Assembly: GCF_014281965.1 (NCBI RefSeq)
Contig: NZ_JACFTB010000002.1
Coordinates: forward strand, 538,606-602,605
DNA length: 64,000 bases
Direction: 5' to 3'
Source of the DNA: Rhodococcus sp. BP22
Lineage (GTDB): Bacteria > Actinomycetota > Actinomycetes > Mycobacteriales > Mycobacteriaceae
Both the position numbers and the translations under genes were made by a program. This document shows positions 55,650-63,843 of the stretch, one piece after another (the first letter of the stretch is position 1; each line of letters opens with the position of its first letter). Below the pieces are notes generated by a model. It did no database searches. It had not been told where the DNA came from and worked only from the letters and a program-made list of their open reading frames with translations.

Positions 55650-55838
55650 TCAACTTGCTCGACGCGGTTTGGCGTGGGCGCTTGCCATCGGGTGGGCCTG
55701 CGGGGGAGGGCGAGTTTCGTCGATGTCCGGGTCCGGCGGGTAGCTGCGCGTGGGAGCATGCCCGACGTCCTGGTGGGCCATCACGCCCTTCCACCAGTCG
55801 TCCATCGAATCTGTTGTCGGCCACACGATCGGTTCCAT
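55650..55838 (-). CDS. small hypothetical protein, 62 residues
   Basis: ATG at 55838 with GGAGG seven bases upstream. The product begins MEPIVWPTTDSMDDWWKGVM and is rich in Trp and acidic residues, then in Pro and His. No membrane segment or known domain. The good ribosome-binding site and the uneven amino-acid use suggest a real gene, but without a homologue this is uncertain. Confidence 0.5.
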   Translation of the reverse strand: MEPIVWPTTDSMDDWWKGVMAHQDVGHAPTRSYPPDPDIDETRPPPQAHPMASAHAKPRRAS

Positions 55839-56024
55839 CAACGATCCTCCGCTGCATCAGTTAATCGAGTAGTGCCGCAGCGAATTCGAGTTACTGATTG
55901 ACTGCGGTATCTGCACGGTCAATACGCCTGACGGCTTAAGCGATCTGACTCCAACGTACGCCCTTAGCGCGTAGGGCACCACCTCCTCAGGTCCTTCACG
56001 CTGCTACAGATTTGATCGCGCGGA

Positions 56025-56292
56025 TTCGAGGGAGATATTCATGGCAAGCGACCCTCCTTCTACGGAGTCACCGGCACTAACGGCAAAACGAGCACTACGA
56101 GCGGCTGCGGTGGCGATCGGTATCGATGACGACTACGGGCACAGGCTCGCGGCGACCGTCGACATACCCTGCTCGGTCCGTATCGGGTTCATAACGCGCT
56201 GGCAGCCCTGTCGTTGCTCGCAGCAAACGGTAGAGATCTCGGGTCGACTATTCTCACCCGAACTCTCGGCTGTGCTGTCGTGCAGCATGTTT
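56025..56292 (+). pseudogene. remnant of a Mur-ligase-type gene
   Basis: In one frame (56058 on) the DNA reads FYGVTGTNGKTSTT, the ATP-binding motif of Mur ligases. After an in-frame stop at about 56127 and missing sequence it reads LLGPYRVHNALAALSLLAANGR, the conserved central-domain segment, to a stop near 56292. The ligase's N-terminal and C-terminal domains are absent. A different frame gives an open product of 104 residues, which I reject. It is a heavily deleted MurE/MurC-like gene just upstream of hsp20. Confidence 0.65.
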
Positions 56293-56328
56293 GAGTTGTC
56301 GGTGTTTTCAAAATGTTATCGACACGGT

Positions 56329-56355
56329 CTGGCACTCGGCGGTCGAGAGTGCTAA
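56329..56355. promoter_or_regulatory. CIRCE element (HrcA operator)
   Basis: CTGGCACTC, nine bases, GAGTGCTAA. The right arm matches the CIRCE consensus fully and the left arm in seven of nine bases; the 9-base spacer is exact. It lies 70 bases before the hsp20 start, so HrcA probably represses hsp20 until heat stress. Confidence 0.85.
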
Positions 56356-56379
56356 ATTGTTCCGTGCACAGTGAGAAAG

Positions 56380-56400
56380 CGCCCGCTAGAGGAGCGGGCG
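56380..56400 (+). promoter_or_regulatory. 5' UTR hairpin before hsp20
   Basis: CGCCCGCT and AGCGGGCG form an 8-bp stem with a five-base AGAGG loop, between CIRCE and the AGGAGGT ribosome-binding site at 56411. It could stabilise the leader or act in heat control of translation. Confidence 0.5.
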
Positions 56401-56424
56401 ACACGAGTTCAGGAGGTGGTTGCT

Positions 56425-56865
56425 GTGCTGCGCTTCGATCCTTTTCGTGACTTCGATTCTCTCGCCGCGAACATGCTCGGAGCATCGAGTGGCTCGGGCC
56501 GTGTTCCACGGTTCATGCCAATGGACCTGTACAAGGTCGACGATCGCTACATTCTGAGCGCTGACCTACCCGGTGTCGATCCTGGCTCGATCGACGTCGA
56601 TGTGGACCGTGGCACGCTTACTCTCACCGCGCATCGAACTGCACCGGAAACCGATGGTGTGCAATGGATTTCCTCCGAACGCTTTGCCGGAACATTCCGC
56701 CGTCAGGTTTCCCTGGGTGAGGGAATCGACGTCGAAAATATCTCGGCGACCTACGATAACGGCGTCCTGTCGGTGATGATTCCGCTCGCCGAACGCGCAA
56801 AGCCCCGCAAAATCGACATCGCCCACGGGGAAACACAGCGTTCGATCGAAACACACTCCACCTGA
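56425..56865 (+). CDS. Hsp20/alpha-crystallin small heat-shock protein
   Basis: 146 residues from a GTG at 56425 with AGGAGGT seven bases upstream. Short N-terminal region (MLRFDPFRDFDSLAANML), the alpha-crystallin domain (YILSADLPGVDPGSIDVDVDRGTLTLTAHR to ATYDNGVLSVMIPLAE) with the conserved GVLS beta strand, and a C-terminal tail PRKIDI with the I-x-I type anchor. It holds unfolded proteins without ATP. Controlled by the CIRCE element. Confidence 0.93.
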   Translation: MLRFDPFRDFDSLAANMLGASSGSGRVPRFMPMDLYKVDDRYILSADLPGVDPGSIDVDVDRGTLTLTAHRTAPETDGVQWISSERFAGTFRRQVSLGEGIDVENISATYDNGVLSVMIPLAERAKPRKIDIAHGETQRSIETHST

Positions 56866-56910
56866 GGGATATTCGGTACCGAGCCTGTTACGGAAACGAG
56901 GTGATCTGTG

Positions 56911-57087
56911 ATGGAGACAGTACTGTGGCCGGATACTCCGGATCGTGACGAGTGGTGGCTCTCGATTCTCGACCCAGGGGTACGGGAATGCTCGACAATC
57001 GATGTGATCGAACAACATCGAGACGAACCACTCGACGACGACGAATATCCGCGCACGACAAGCCGAGATCCGATGGTCGTCGCATGA
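56911..57087 (+). CDS. small acidic protein, 58 residues
   Basis: ATG at 56911, GAGGTGA upstream, 45 bases after hsp20 and so probably in the same transcript. The product is METVLWPDTPDRDEWWLSIL at the start, then acidic (PLDDDEYP). No known domain. It may be a stress-linked accessory protein; function unknown. Confidence 0.6.
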   Translation: METVLWPDTPDRDEWWLSILDPGVRECSTIDVIEQHRDEPLDDDEYPRTTSRDPMVVA

Positions 57088-57135
57088 CTCGTCTGACCGC
57101 GTAACTTCGAGGCAGTCAGCGAAATCGAGCGGCAC

Positions 57136-57171
57136 GCGCAACGGCATGGTTGTCCGACCATGCCGTTGCGC
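57136..57171. terminator. perfect 15-bp hairpin between hsp20 operon and next gene
   Basis: GCGCAACGGCATGGT and ACCATGCCGTTGCGC around a six-base loop TGTCCG. It has no T run, so it may be a factor-dependent terminator or processing site; as it is symmetrical it can act in both directions. Confidence 0.6.
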
Positions 57172-57202
57172 ATGCTCAACCCATTCGGCAGGGGAAGAAG
57201 TT

Positions 57203-57412
57203 ATGGCAACCAAGTTCTCGGTAGGCGACCATGTGCGTTGGAACTCCGAAGCCGGGTACGTGCAAGGCACGATTACGCGAGTCCACACCGAAGACGTCGA
57301 CTACAAGGGGCATATCCGCCGCTGCAGCCCGGACGATCCCCAGTACGAAATCAAAAGTGACAAGACCGACCACATTGCGATGCACAAGGGCAGCGCGTTG
57401 ACGAAGATCTGA
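57203..57412 (+). CDS. DUF2945 (TUDOR-like) small protein
   Basis: 69 residues: MATKFSVGDHVRWNSEAGYVQGTITRVHTEDVDYKGHIRRC, then YEIKSDKTDHIAMHKGSALTKI. The strand pattern and the HVRWNSEAG and KSDKTDHIAMHKG motifs are typical of the DUF2945/hypervirulence-associated TUDOR-like family. ATG at 57203 has GGGGAAG upstream. Thought to bind nucleic acid or proteins; role unknown. It is near stress genes. Confidence 0.88.
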   Translation: MATKFSVGDHVRWNSEAGYVQGTITRVHTEDVDYKGHIRRCSPDDPQYEIKSDKTDHIAMHKGSALTKI

Positions 57413-57601
57413 TGCTCTGTAGTTTCCCGTCACGTGGCGTGATGTTGTGCAGGCGACCACCCCGCTCGACTGGTGGCGTCTCATCGTTTGCCCCTTGTTT
57501 AGCGTGGAACCATCTCGCGGTCCATCGACGCAGGTGATACAAGTTTGATCGACAGCGCGACCGAAACAGAACCCAATCGGATCGCGTTGCTCCGAGCAAG
57601 C

Positions 57602-57615
57602 TAGAACGTGTTCTA
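57602..57615. promoter_or_regulatory. KstR-like box
   Basis: TAGAACGTGTTCTA matches TNNAACNNGTTNNA, the KstR palindrome of cholesterol-catabolism genes, 53 bases before the acyl-CoA ligase start. Confidence 0.72.
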
Positions 57616-57668
57616 AACTCAGGTCAACCGCCTCGAGATCGCGGCGCTGTCACTTGAGAGGAATGACG

Positions 57669-59303
57669 ATGCAATTCAACCTTGCGGACGTTTTCGAGAC
57701 AGTCGCCGATGCGGTACCTGATCGCGTTGCATTGACCTACGAGGGCGAGAACCTCAGCTACGCCCAGTTGGACGCAGAGGCCAACAGGACCGCCCAGCTG
57801 CTCACACAGGCCGGCATCTCCCGAGGCAACCATGTCGCACTGTTCCTGAAGAACAGCGTCGAGCACGTAGCTTCCATCCTGGGATTGCTCAAGATTCGCG
57901 CGGTCCCGATCAACGTCAACTACCGGTACACGCCCGCCGAACTCGAGTACATCTTCATCAACTCCGATTCGGCCGCAGTGGTCGTCGAAATCTCCGAGCA
58001 CCAGCGCGTCCTTGCTTCCCTCTTGGGCGCGTGCCCGATGATCCGGACGGTAATCGTGATCGGCGAGATCGCCGCCGAACTCTCGTCCGCCGCGAACGAG
58101 CATGCAGTTTCCGTGGTTTCATTCGCCGATGCTCGTGAATTGTCGCCCACAGCCGAGTTCGATTCCCGCACGGGCGACGACCTGTACCTGCTCTATACGG
58201 GAGGGACCACTGGATACCCGAAGGGCGTCATGTGGCGGCAAGATGACTTTTTCCGCAAGCCCCTTTCCGGCGGAAACCCATACGGAGAGGGGGCGCGACA
58301 AGACCTCGCCGAGATCGCAAGTGCTGCAAAGGAATTTCCCGAACTCTCGTTCCTCATCGCCGCGCCCCTGATGCACGGTGCGGCGTTGTACTCGTTGTTC
58401 ACCTTTTTCACCCTCGGCGCTCGCGTAGTGCTCAGGCGCGACTTCGATCCGCAGAAGGTCGTCGAATCGATCGAGAAGGATTCGGTGCAGGTTATCCTGA
58501 TCGTCGGCGATGCTATGGGGCTGCCGTTGGTCGATGAGATGGAACGCCGAAAGGGCGAGGTAGATCTCAGCTCCCTGTTCTCGATAACTTCAGGCGGCGC
58601 GATCTGGTCCACCAGCGTTCGGGACCGCATGCTGGCGGTCAAACCGGACCTGCTGTTGCGGGACAACTTCGGCGCCTCGGAGTCTGGAAACGACGGCGCC
58701 TTCACCATCGACGAGGTCGGCACTCTGCGAATGCCACCCTCGCCGAGCATGACACTCGTCGACGAGCGTCTGAACGAGATTCCAGCAGGCTCCGAGGACG
58801 TGGGCTACATCGCCCGGATCGGCAACGTCCCTCTCGGCTACTACAAAGACGAGGAGAAGACCGCCCGGACGTTCCCGACACGCAGTGATGGAACCCGCCT
58901 GTCGGTGCTCGGCGACATGGGCAAGGTGGAAGCGGACGGCACGATAGTCTTCCTCGGACGAGGCTCGCAATGTATCAACACCGGCGGCGAAAAGGTCTTC
59001 GCCGAGGAGGTCGAGGCCGCCCTCCACGCGCACCCGTCGATCAGCGATGCGCTCGTCGTCGCCGCACCTGACCAGCGTATGGGCCAACGGGTTGCCGCGG
59101 TGATCGCAACCTATCCCGAGTCACCTGAACTCACCCTCGACGACGTTCAGGAGCACTGCCGCAAGACGCTTGCCGGCTACAAGATCCCGCGTTCGGTCGT
59201 GCTGGTCGAGGAGGTCAAGCGAACCCCAGCCGGTAAAGCGGACTACCGCTGGGCGAAGACAGTGGCGACGGACGTGTCCAGTGCTGAGCCGATCCAGGGG
59301 TAG
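57669..59303 (+). CDS. FadD19-like acyl-CoA ligase (steroid side chain)
   Basis: 544 residues. AMP-forming motifs: LLYTGGTTGYPKGVMWR, INTGGEKVFAEEVEAAL, and the end YKIPRSVVLVEEVKRTPAGKADYRWAK, which matches FadD19, the ligase that activates C24-branched or cholestenoate side chains. The start at 57669 puts AGAGGA six bases upstream; ATG 57663 is also possible. The KstR-like box upstream supports a steroid role. No other cholesterol genes are in the window. Confidence 0.82.
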   Translation: MQFNLADVFETVADAVPDRVALTYEGENLSYAQLDAEANRTAQLLTQAGISRGNHVALFLKNSVEHVASILGLLKIRAVPINVNYRYTPAELEYIFINSDSAAVVVEISEHQRVLASLLGACPMIRTVIVIGEIAAELSSAANEHAVSVVSFADARELSPTAEFDSRTGDDLYLLYTGGTTGYPKGVMWRQDDFFRKPLSGGNPYGEGARQDLAEIASAAKEFPELSFLIAAPLMHGAALYSLFTFFTLGARVVLRRDFDPQKVVESIEKDSVQVILIVGDAMGLPLVDEMERRKGEVDLSSLFSITSGGAIWSTSVRDRMLAVKPDLLLRDNFGASESGNDGAFTIDEVGTLRMPPSPSMTLVDERLNEIPAGSEDVGYIARIGNVPLGYYKDEEKTARTFPTRSDGTRLSVLGDMGKVEADGTIVFLGRGSQCINTGGEKVFAEEVEAALHAHPSISDALVVAAPDQRMGQRVAAVIATYPESPELTLDDVQEHCRKTLAGYKIPRSVVLVEEVKRTPAGKADYRWAKTVATDVSSAEPIQG

Positions 59304-59344
59304 TAATCCCGGACCCCGCCTCGCCACCGAGCAAGGAGATTAGG

Positions 59345-59728
59345 TTGGGAAGTATGACCGATGACGTAGGAAAGCGATGGCATGACCCTGGGGGGTCTGG
59401 CGGTGTCCGCCGTGCAGCCCTGTTCACCGTCTCGGTCATCGTCAGTGCGCTGGTGGTGATGGTCGGATGCATCATGTGGGCGGCCTGGGGACCGCACTCG
59501 GGTCAGTGTCGCGACGCGGCGTTTACGGTGTGCGCCGAGCCCGAGCGAACGATTCTTCTCGTAGTTCCGTCCGCTCTGTTGTTGATCGGGGGGTTGTTCG
59601 CGTTCGTTCAGACGTATCGGGTGTGGCGCAGTGGTGGCACTTGGCCGATTTGGCAGGGAGCCGGGTGGGCCTTGTTGGTCTCCATGGTCATCTACATGTC
59701 GATGTCTTTGAGCGCGTTGAGTCCGTGA
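59345..59728 (+). CDS. small integral membrane protein
   Basis: 127 residues, three hydrophobic segments (AALFTVSVIVSALVVMVGCIMWAAW, TILLVVPSALLLIGGLFAFV, WALLVSMVIYMSMS). Two Cys in the first outside loop (SGQCRDAAFTVCAEP) could form a disulfide. TTG at 59345 has AGGAG six bases upstream; ATG 59354 is an alternative. The family resembles uncharacterised membrane proteins of mycolata. Confidence 0.72.
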   Translation: MGSMTDDVGKRWHDPGGSGGVRRAALFTVSVIVSALVVMVGCIMWAAWGPHSGQCRDAAFTVCAEPERTILLVVPSALLLIGGLFAFVQTYRVWRSGGTWPIWQGAGWALLVSMVIYMSMSLSALSP

Positions 59729-59842
59729 CGGTCGTCGCCCTGAATCGAGGCGGTCGACAGCAACGCCATCACATGAATGGCGCCGGTTTCGCCTCTGCAT
59801 CTGCCGGGTAGCTACCTGTCGACACCTCGACAAGGAGCCACG

Positions 59843-60139
59843 ATGAACGAACGGCCTCAGCAACCCGAGACCACCACAACAACTTCTACGCAACCCGCGG
59901 CGCGTTCCTCTCATAGCGCAACGCGAATCCTCACCGGAGTTGCCGCGGTATTTTTGGTGATCGCGTTGGTGATATTCGTATTGCAAAACACAGAAAAGGC
60001 GCACGTCGAATTTCTCGGGTTGAACCTCGATGTCGCCCAGGGCGTTTCGCTACTTCTAGCCGCGATCATCGGCTTTCTGATCGCAGTCCTCGGTAATGGT
60101 GTTATGCGCCTACGACGCCGGGTGCACAATCGCCACTGA
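59843..60139 (+). CDS. LapA-domain (DUF1049) membrane protein
   Basis: 98 residues: a Thr/Gln-rich cytoplasmic start, helix ILTGVAAVFLVIALVIFVLQNTEKAHVEFLG, loop, helix LLLAAIIGFLIAVLGNGVMRLRRRV. The QNxxxVxxxFL pattern between two helices marks LapA-type proteins, with a role in envelope organisation. ATG at 59843 with AAGGAG eight bases upstream. Converges with the LysR gene. Confidence 0.85.
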   Translation: MNERPQQPETTTTTSTQPAARSSHSATRILTGVAAVFLVIALVIFVLQNTEKAHVEFLGLNLDVAQGVSLLLAAIIGFLIAVLGNGVMRLRRRVHNRH

Positions 60140-60150
60140 ACAAGCCGCAG

Positions 60151-61041
60151 CTAGGAAGCAAGTTCTGACATCAACGCCCGGATAGTAGGACTGTTTTCTG
60201 CGCTGATTCGCCACACTGCGTACACATCTCGCTTCGGCTCACGGTGCAACTCTCTGAAGATCAGATCCTCACCCAGCGGCGGACGCGCCAGTCGGGGGAT
60301 CAATGCGAGAACATCGTGCGTGGAAACCAGTGCCAGCTGAGTGGAGAAGTCGTCGATCAGGTGACGCACATCGGGCTCATGAGGAAGGTCGGCGAAGAGG
60401 CGCCGGAACCACTCGTGGCAGAGAGTCCCGCGAGGGCTGGTCACCCACGCATAGTCGATGAGATCGGCGCTGGTGAGGGGCTCGGTCGCAACTGCTAGCG
60501 GATGTGTTCGCCGCATGACCACGTCGCCGACATCCGTGTGCACCAATTGCTTGGTCATCGACGCAGGCAAAGAGCTCGGCATTCCGTCGGTGTCGTGCAC
60601 GAGTGCGAGGTCGGCGGTGCCTGCCTCGACGCTGGAGAGCGCCTTTGCAGGGTCCTGCTCTTCGATGTTGATCCGAACGTCTGGATATCGTGAACCAAGC
60701 GCTGGCAAGATCGGTGCCAACAGTCCGCGCACCGCCGTCGAAAACGCAACGACTCTGAGTCGGCCACGTGGCAAACCCACCGAAACCGATAGTGCTGCCT
60801 CCGTGCATCGCTCGAGAGCTTGGAACACATCAGGAGCGGTGGCGACGAGCATTCGACCGGCAGGCGTCAGCGTCAACGTTCTTCCCGCGGGCACCATCAC
60901 TGCGACGCCGAGTTGGCGTTCGAGCCGCTTGATCTGTTGTGACACCGCGGAGGCGGTGTAGCCGAGCTCCTCGGCCGCCTTCGCTATCGTTCCAACGAGT
61001 GCAACCACGTGTAGTGCACGGAGTGCACCGACATCGATCAT
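60151..61041 (-). CDS. LysR-family transcriptional regulator
   Basis: 296 residues. N-terminal helix-turn-helix: LRALHVVALVGTIAKAAEELGYTASAVSQQIKRLERQLGVAVMVP. The substrate domain follows, with the effector-binding half GRLRVVAFSTAVRGLLAPILPAL. It faces the DapA-like gene across 74 bases and probably controls it. Confidence 0.9.
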   Translation of the reverse strand: MIDVGALRALHVVALVGTIAKAAEELGYTASAVSQQIKRLERQLGVAVMVPAGRTLTLTPAGRMLVATAPDVFQALERCTEAALSVSVGLPRGRLRVVAFSTAVRGLLAPILPALGSRYPDVRINIEEQDPAKALSSVEAGTADLALVHDTDGMPSSLPASMTKQLVHTDVGDVVMRRTHPLAVATEPLTSADLIDYAWVTSPRGTLCHEWFRRLFADLPHEPDVRHLIDDFSTQLALVSTHDVLALIPRLARPPLGEDLIFRELHREPKRDVYAVWRISAENSPTIRALMSELAS

Positions 61042-61115
61042 GAAGCCAAGCTACGGTATTCCCCCAAAAAAGTATTGCTGGTTCTAGGTGGACATGACGT
61101 GCAGGATCATCGACT

Positions 61116-62075
61116 GTGACGATTCCTCTTCAGCCGGCCGAGCGACTCTTCGGGACCAATCTTGTGGCAATGGCTTCGCCGATGAATCCCGACGGGTCGC
61201 TCAGTGCGTCGGGCACTGATGCTTTGGTCGACCACCTCCTCGCCACCGGATGCGATGGTCTCGTCGTTGCTGGCACAACAGGTGAGTCACCCACCCTCAC
61301 CGAGAGCGAGTCCGTTGCACTCGTGCAGGCAGTCTCGGCGCGCGCGTCCGGACTTGGACGGGTGATTGCCGGGGTGGGAACGTACGACACCGCGGCCACG
61401 ATTCGTCGAGCCCGCGACGCCGAGCAGGCGGGTGCCGATGCTCTTCTCGTCGTGTGCCCGTACTACTCCCGCCCGACTCAGGTTGGGGTGCTTGCGCATT
61501 GCCTCGCCGTCGCCGATTCCACCGAGCTACCCGTCATGGTCTACGACGTTCCGGCGCGGACTGGTATGGCCATCGACGCAGCAACGTTGATCGAGATGTC
61601 GGCGCATCCTCGAATTCGGGCCGTCAAGGATGCCAAAGGCGACTTGTTCGAAGCAATGTCCGTCATGGAATCGACTTCACTTGCCTACTATTGTGGACTC
61701 GACGAGCTCAACCTTGCGTACCTCGCATGTGGGGCTACCGGATTGGTCAGCGTGATCGGCAATGTCGCTGCGGAACACACCGGAAGGCTCATAGCGGCGG
61801 TCCGTGCCGGTGAGCTCGACTCGGCACGGACCATCCAGCGATCTTTGATCGGCTTGACCGAAGCGATGCTCCGTACCGCGCAGGGCGCGGTCATGGCCAA
61901 GTCTGCACTGGTACACCTCGGCGTCATCGGCCATGCGACAGTTCGTCTTCCGCTGATCGAGGCTCCGGTCGTCGATATGCAACGCCTCGTCGATGCCCTC
62001 ACGGTCGCAGGTTGGCCCGCTGTGTCAGCTCATTCCAGCGGGCAGAGTCGGCGGGTCAGGAATACAGGTCGCTGA
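61116..62075 (+). CDS. DapA-family (dihydrodipicolinate synthase-like) lyase
   Basis: 319 residues, class I aldolase barrel. VAGTTGESPTLTESE, the substrate Tyr in VYDVPARTG and the Schiff-base lysine in AVKDAKGD. Beside a LysR regulator rather than lysine-synthesis genes, it is probably a paralogue that splits or joins a 2-oxo acid. The housekeeping DapA role cannot be ruled out from sequence alone. It overlaps the convergent ligase by 20 bases. Confidence 0.85.
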   Translation: MTIPLQPAERLFGTNLVAMASPMNPDGSLSASGTDALVDHLLATGCDGLVVAGTTGESPTLTESESVALVQAVSARASGLGRVIAGVGTYDTAATIRRARDAEQAGADALLVVCPYYSRPTQVGVLAHCLAVADSTELPVMVYDVPARTGMAIDAATLIEMSAHPRIRAVKDAKGDLFEAMSVMESTSLAYYCGLDELNLAYLACGATGLVSVIGNVAAEHTGRLIAAVRAGELDSARTIQRSLIGLTEAMLRTAQGAVMAKSALVHLGVIGHATVRLPLIEAPVVDMQRLVDALTVAGWPAVSAHSSGQSRRVRNTGR

Positions 62076-63843
62076 TCTCGGCTCGGTGAACTTCGTGGAT
62101 TATGTTGCGCTTGAGCTTGAGTGTCGGCGTCAGTTCGCCGCTCTCCTGGGTGAAGTCGCGTTCGAGGATCGTGTACTTCTTGATCTTTTCGGGGTTGGAC
62201 ACTTTCTTGTTCGCCTCCTCCACGGCCGTATCGATTTCAGCGATCAAATCGGCGTTTGTCACCAGGTCGGAGGTTGTCGTGGTGGGAGGAAGGCCGTTCC
62301 GCTCGACCCAAGCGGGCAAGGTCTCCGGGTCGAGTGTGATCAGTGCGCCGATGAACGGCTGAGCGTCACCGACCACGATGCACTGGCTGATCAGTGGGTG
62401 TGCGCGCATCGAATCTTCCAGGCCCGCCGGCGCGACGTTCTTGCCACCCGCGGTGACGATGATTTCCTTCTTACGACCGGTGATCGAGACGAATCCCTCA
62501 TTATCGATCGAGCCGAGGTCACCGGTGTGGAACCAACCGTCGATGATCGATTCGGCAGTTGCCTTCTCGTTCTTCCAGTAGCCGGCAAATACGACCGGAC
62601 CGCGAAGGAGAAGTTCGCCATCGTCGGCGATACGCGCGGTGTGGCCGTCGACCGGTTTGCCTACCGTGCCGATGCGCTGCGCATTGGAAGTGTTGATGCT
62701 GAAGGCGGCGCTCGATTCGGTGAGTCCGTACCCCTCGTAGATCGGTATGCCGACGCCGCGGAAGTAGTGACCCAGGCGTGCGCCGAGCGCGGCGCCACCG
62801 GAGAATGCTTGCTTGCACTCGCCACCGAGAGCTGAGCGCAGCTTCGAATAGACGAGCTTGTCGAATATGGCGTGCTCGAGCCTGAGCGCTATTCCTGGGC
62901 CGCCCTTTTCGAGGGATTCGCTGTATTCGATGGCCGTTGCTGTTGCTCTGTCGAAGATTCCGGCTTTGCCGTTGTCCACGGCCTTTTGACGCGCCGAGTT
63001 GTAGACCTTCTCGAATACGCGGGGCACCGAGAGGATGAAGGTGGGTTTGAAATCGGCGAACTGGTCGAGGAGCGTCGTCAAATCCGAGGTGTGGGCCACG
63101 GTTACTTTCGACTCGAACGCGCCGAATGAGATCGCTCGCGCGAACGCATGGGCGAGCGGCAAAAACATCAGAGTCTTTTTGCCCGGGGTCATCGAATCCG
63201 GTAGTGCCAGCTGGCAAACGGCCGCTTGCGCGTAGAAGTTGGCATGAGTCAGCTGGACACCCTTGGGGCGTCCCGTTGTGCCGGAGGTATAGATCAGGGT
63301 CGCGGGTGAGGCTGCAGTGACCTGGCGACGACGAGTGTGCAGTTCTTCGTCGGTAATCGTGGAGCCGCGCTTGGCGAGCTCGTCGATCGCACCCGATTCG
63401 ATGACCAGAACCTCGCGGAGAGCGTCGGCGCCGTCGGTAACTTCCTGGTGGATCTCCGCATGCTTGGTCGTTTCGACCACGAGAAGTGTTGTGGCGGAAT
63501 CCTCGAGGATCCACTGCGCCTGACCGGGCGAGGATGTCTCGTAAATCGAGACAGTGCATCCGCCGGCAGTCCAGATGGCATAGTCGAAAACGACCCACTC
63601 GTAGCGGGTCGAAGAGAGGATGGCGACGCGGTCGCCGAGCTCCAGCCCCGACGCAATCAGACCCTTTGCGACTGCGGACACTTGCTTCGCGAATTGAGCT
63701 GCGGTGACGTCGACCCAACCACCGTTCGACAGCCGCTTGAACGGCGTGAATGTGGGGTCTTCCTCAGCATGGCGGAACACGGAGTCGGCCATCGACACGT
63801 CGGCCGGAATCGAGAACGACTGAGGAACTGAGAACTCACGCAC
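62056..63843 (-). CDS. long-chain fatty acyl-CoA ligase, FadD15 type
   Basis: 595 residues from the GTG at 63843. ATP site LIYTSGTTGRPKGVQLTH, GYGLTESSAAFS, WFHTGDLGSIDNEGF, TAGGKNVAPAGLED. The length and KEIIVTAGGKNVAP region fit the FadD15/FAA-type long-chain enzymes, which charge free fatty acids for lipid synthesis or breakdown. Confidence 0.92.
   Translation of the reverse strand: MREFSVPQSFSIPADVSMADSVFRHAEEDPTFTPFKRLSNGGWVDVTAAQFAKQVSAVAKGLIASGLELGDRVAILSSTRYEWVVFDYAIWTAGGCTVSIYETSSPGQAQWILEDSATTLLVVETTKHAEIHQEVTDGADALREVLVIESGAIDELAKRGSTITDEELHTRRRQVTAASPATLIYTSGTTGRPKGVQLTHANFYAQAAVCQLALPDSMTPGKKTLMFLPLAHAFARAISFGAFESKVTVAHTSDLTTLLDQFADFKPTFILSVPRVFEKVYNSARQKAVDNGKAGIFDRATATAIEYSESLEKGGPGIALRLEHAIFDKLVYSKLRSALGGECKQAFSGGAALGARLGHYFRGVGIPIYEGYGLTESSAAFSINTSNAQRIGTVGKPVDGHTARIADDGELLLRGPVVFAGYWKNEKATAESIIDGWFHTGDLGSIDNEGFVSITGRKKEIIVTAGGKNVAPAGLEDSMRAHPLISQCIVVGDAQPFIGALITLDPETLPAWVERNGLPPTTTTSDLVTNADLIAEIDTAVEEANKKVSNPEKIKKYTILERDFTQESGELTPTLKLKRNIIHEVHRAEISDLYS

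Noticed and set aside
56041..56355. 104-residue open frame upstream of hsp20
   Set aside because: It cuts across the Mur-ligase relic in a wrong frame and runs into the CIRCE element.
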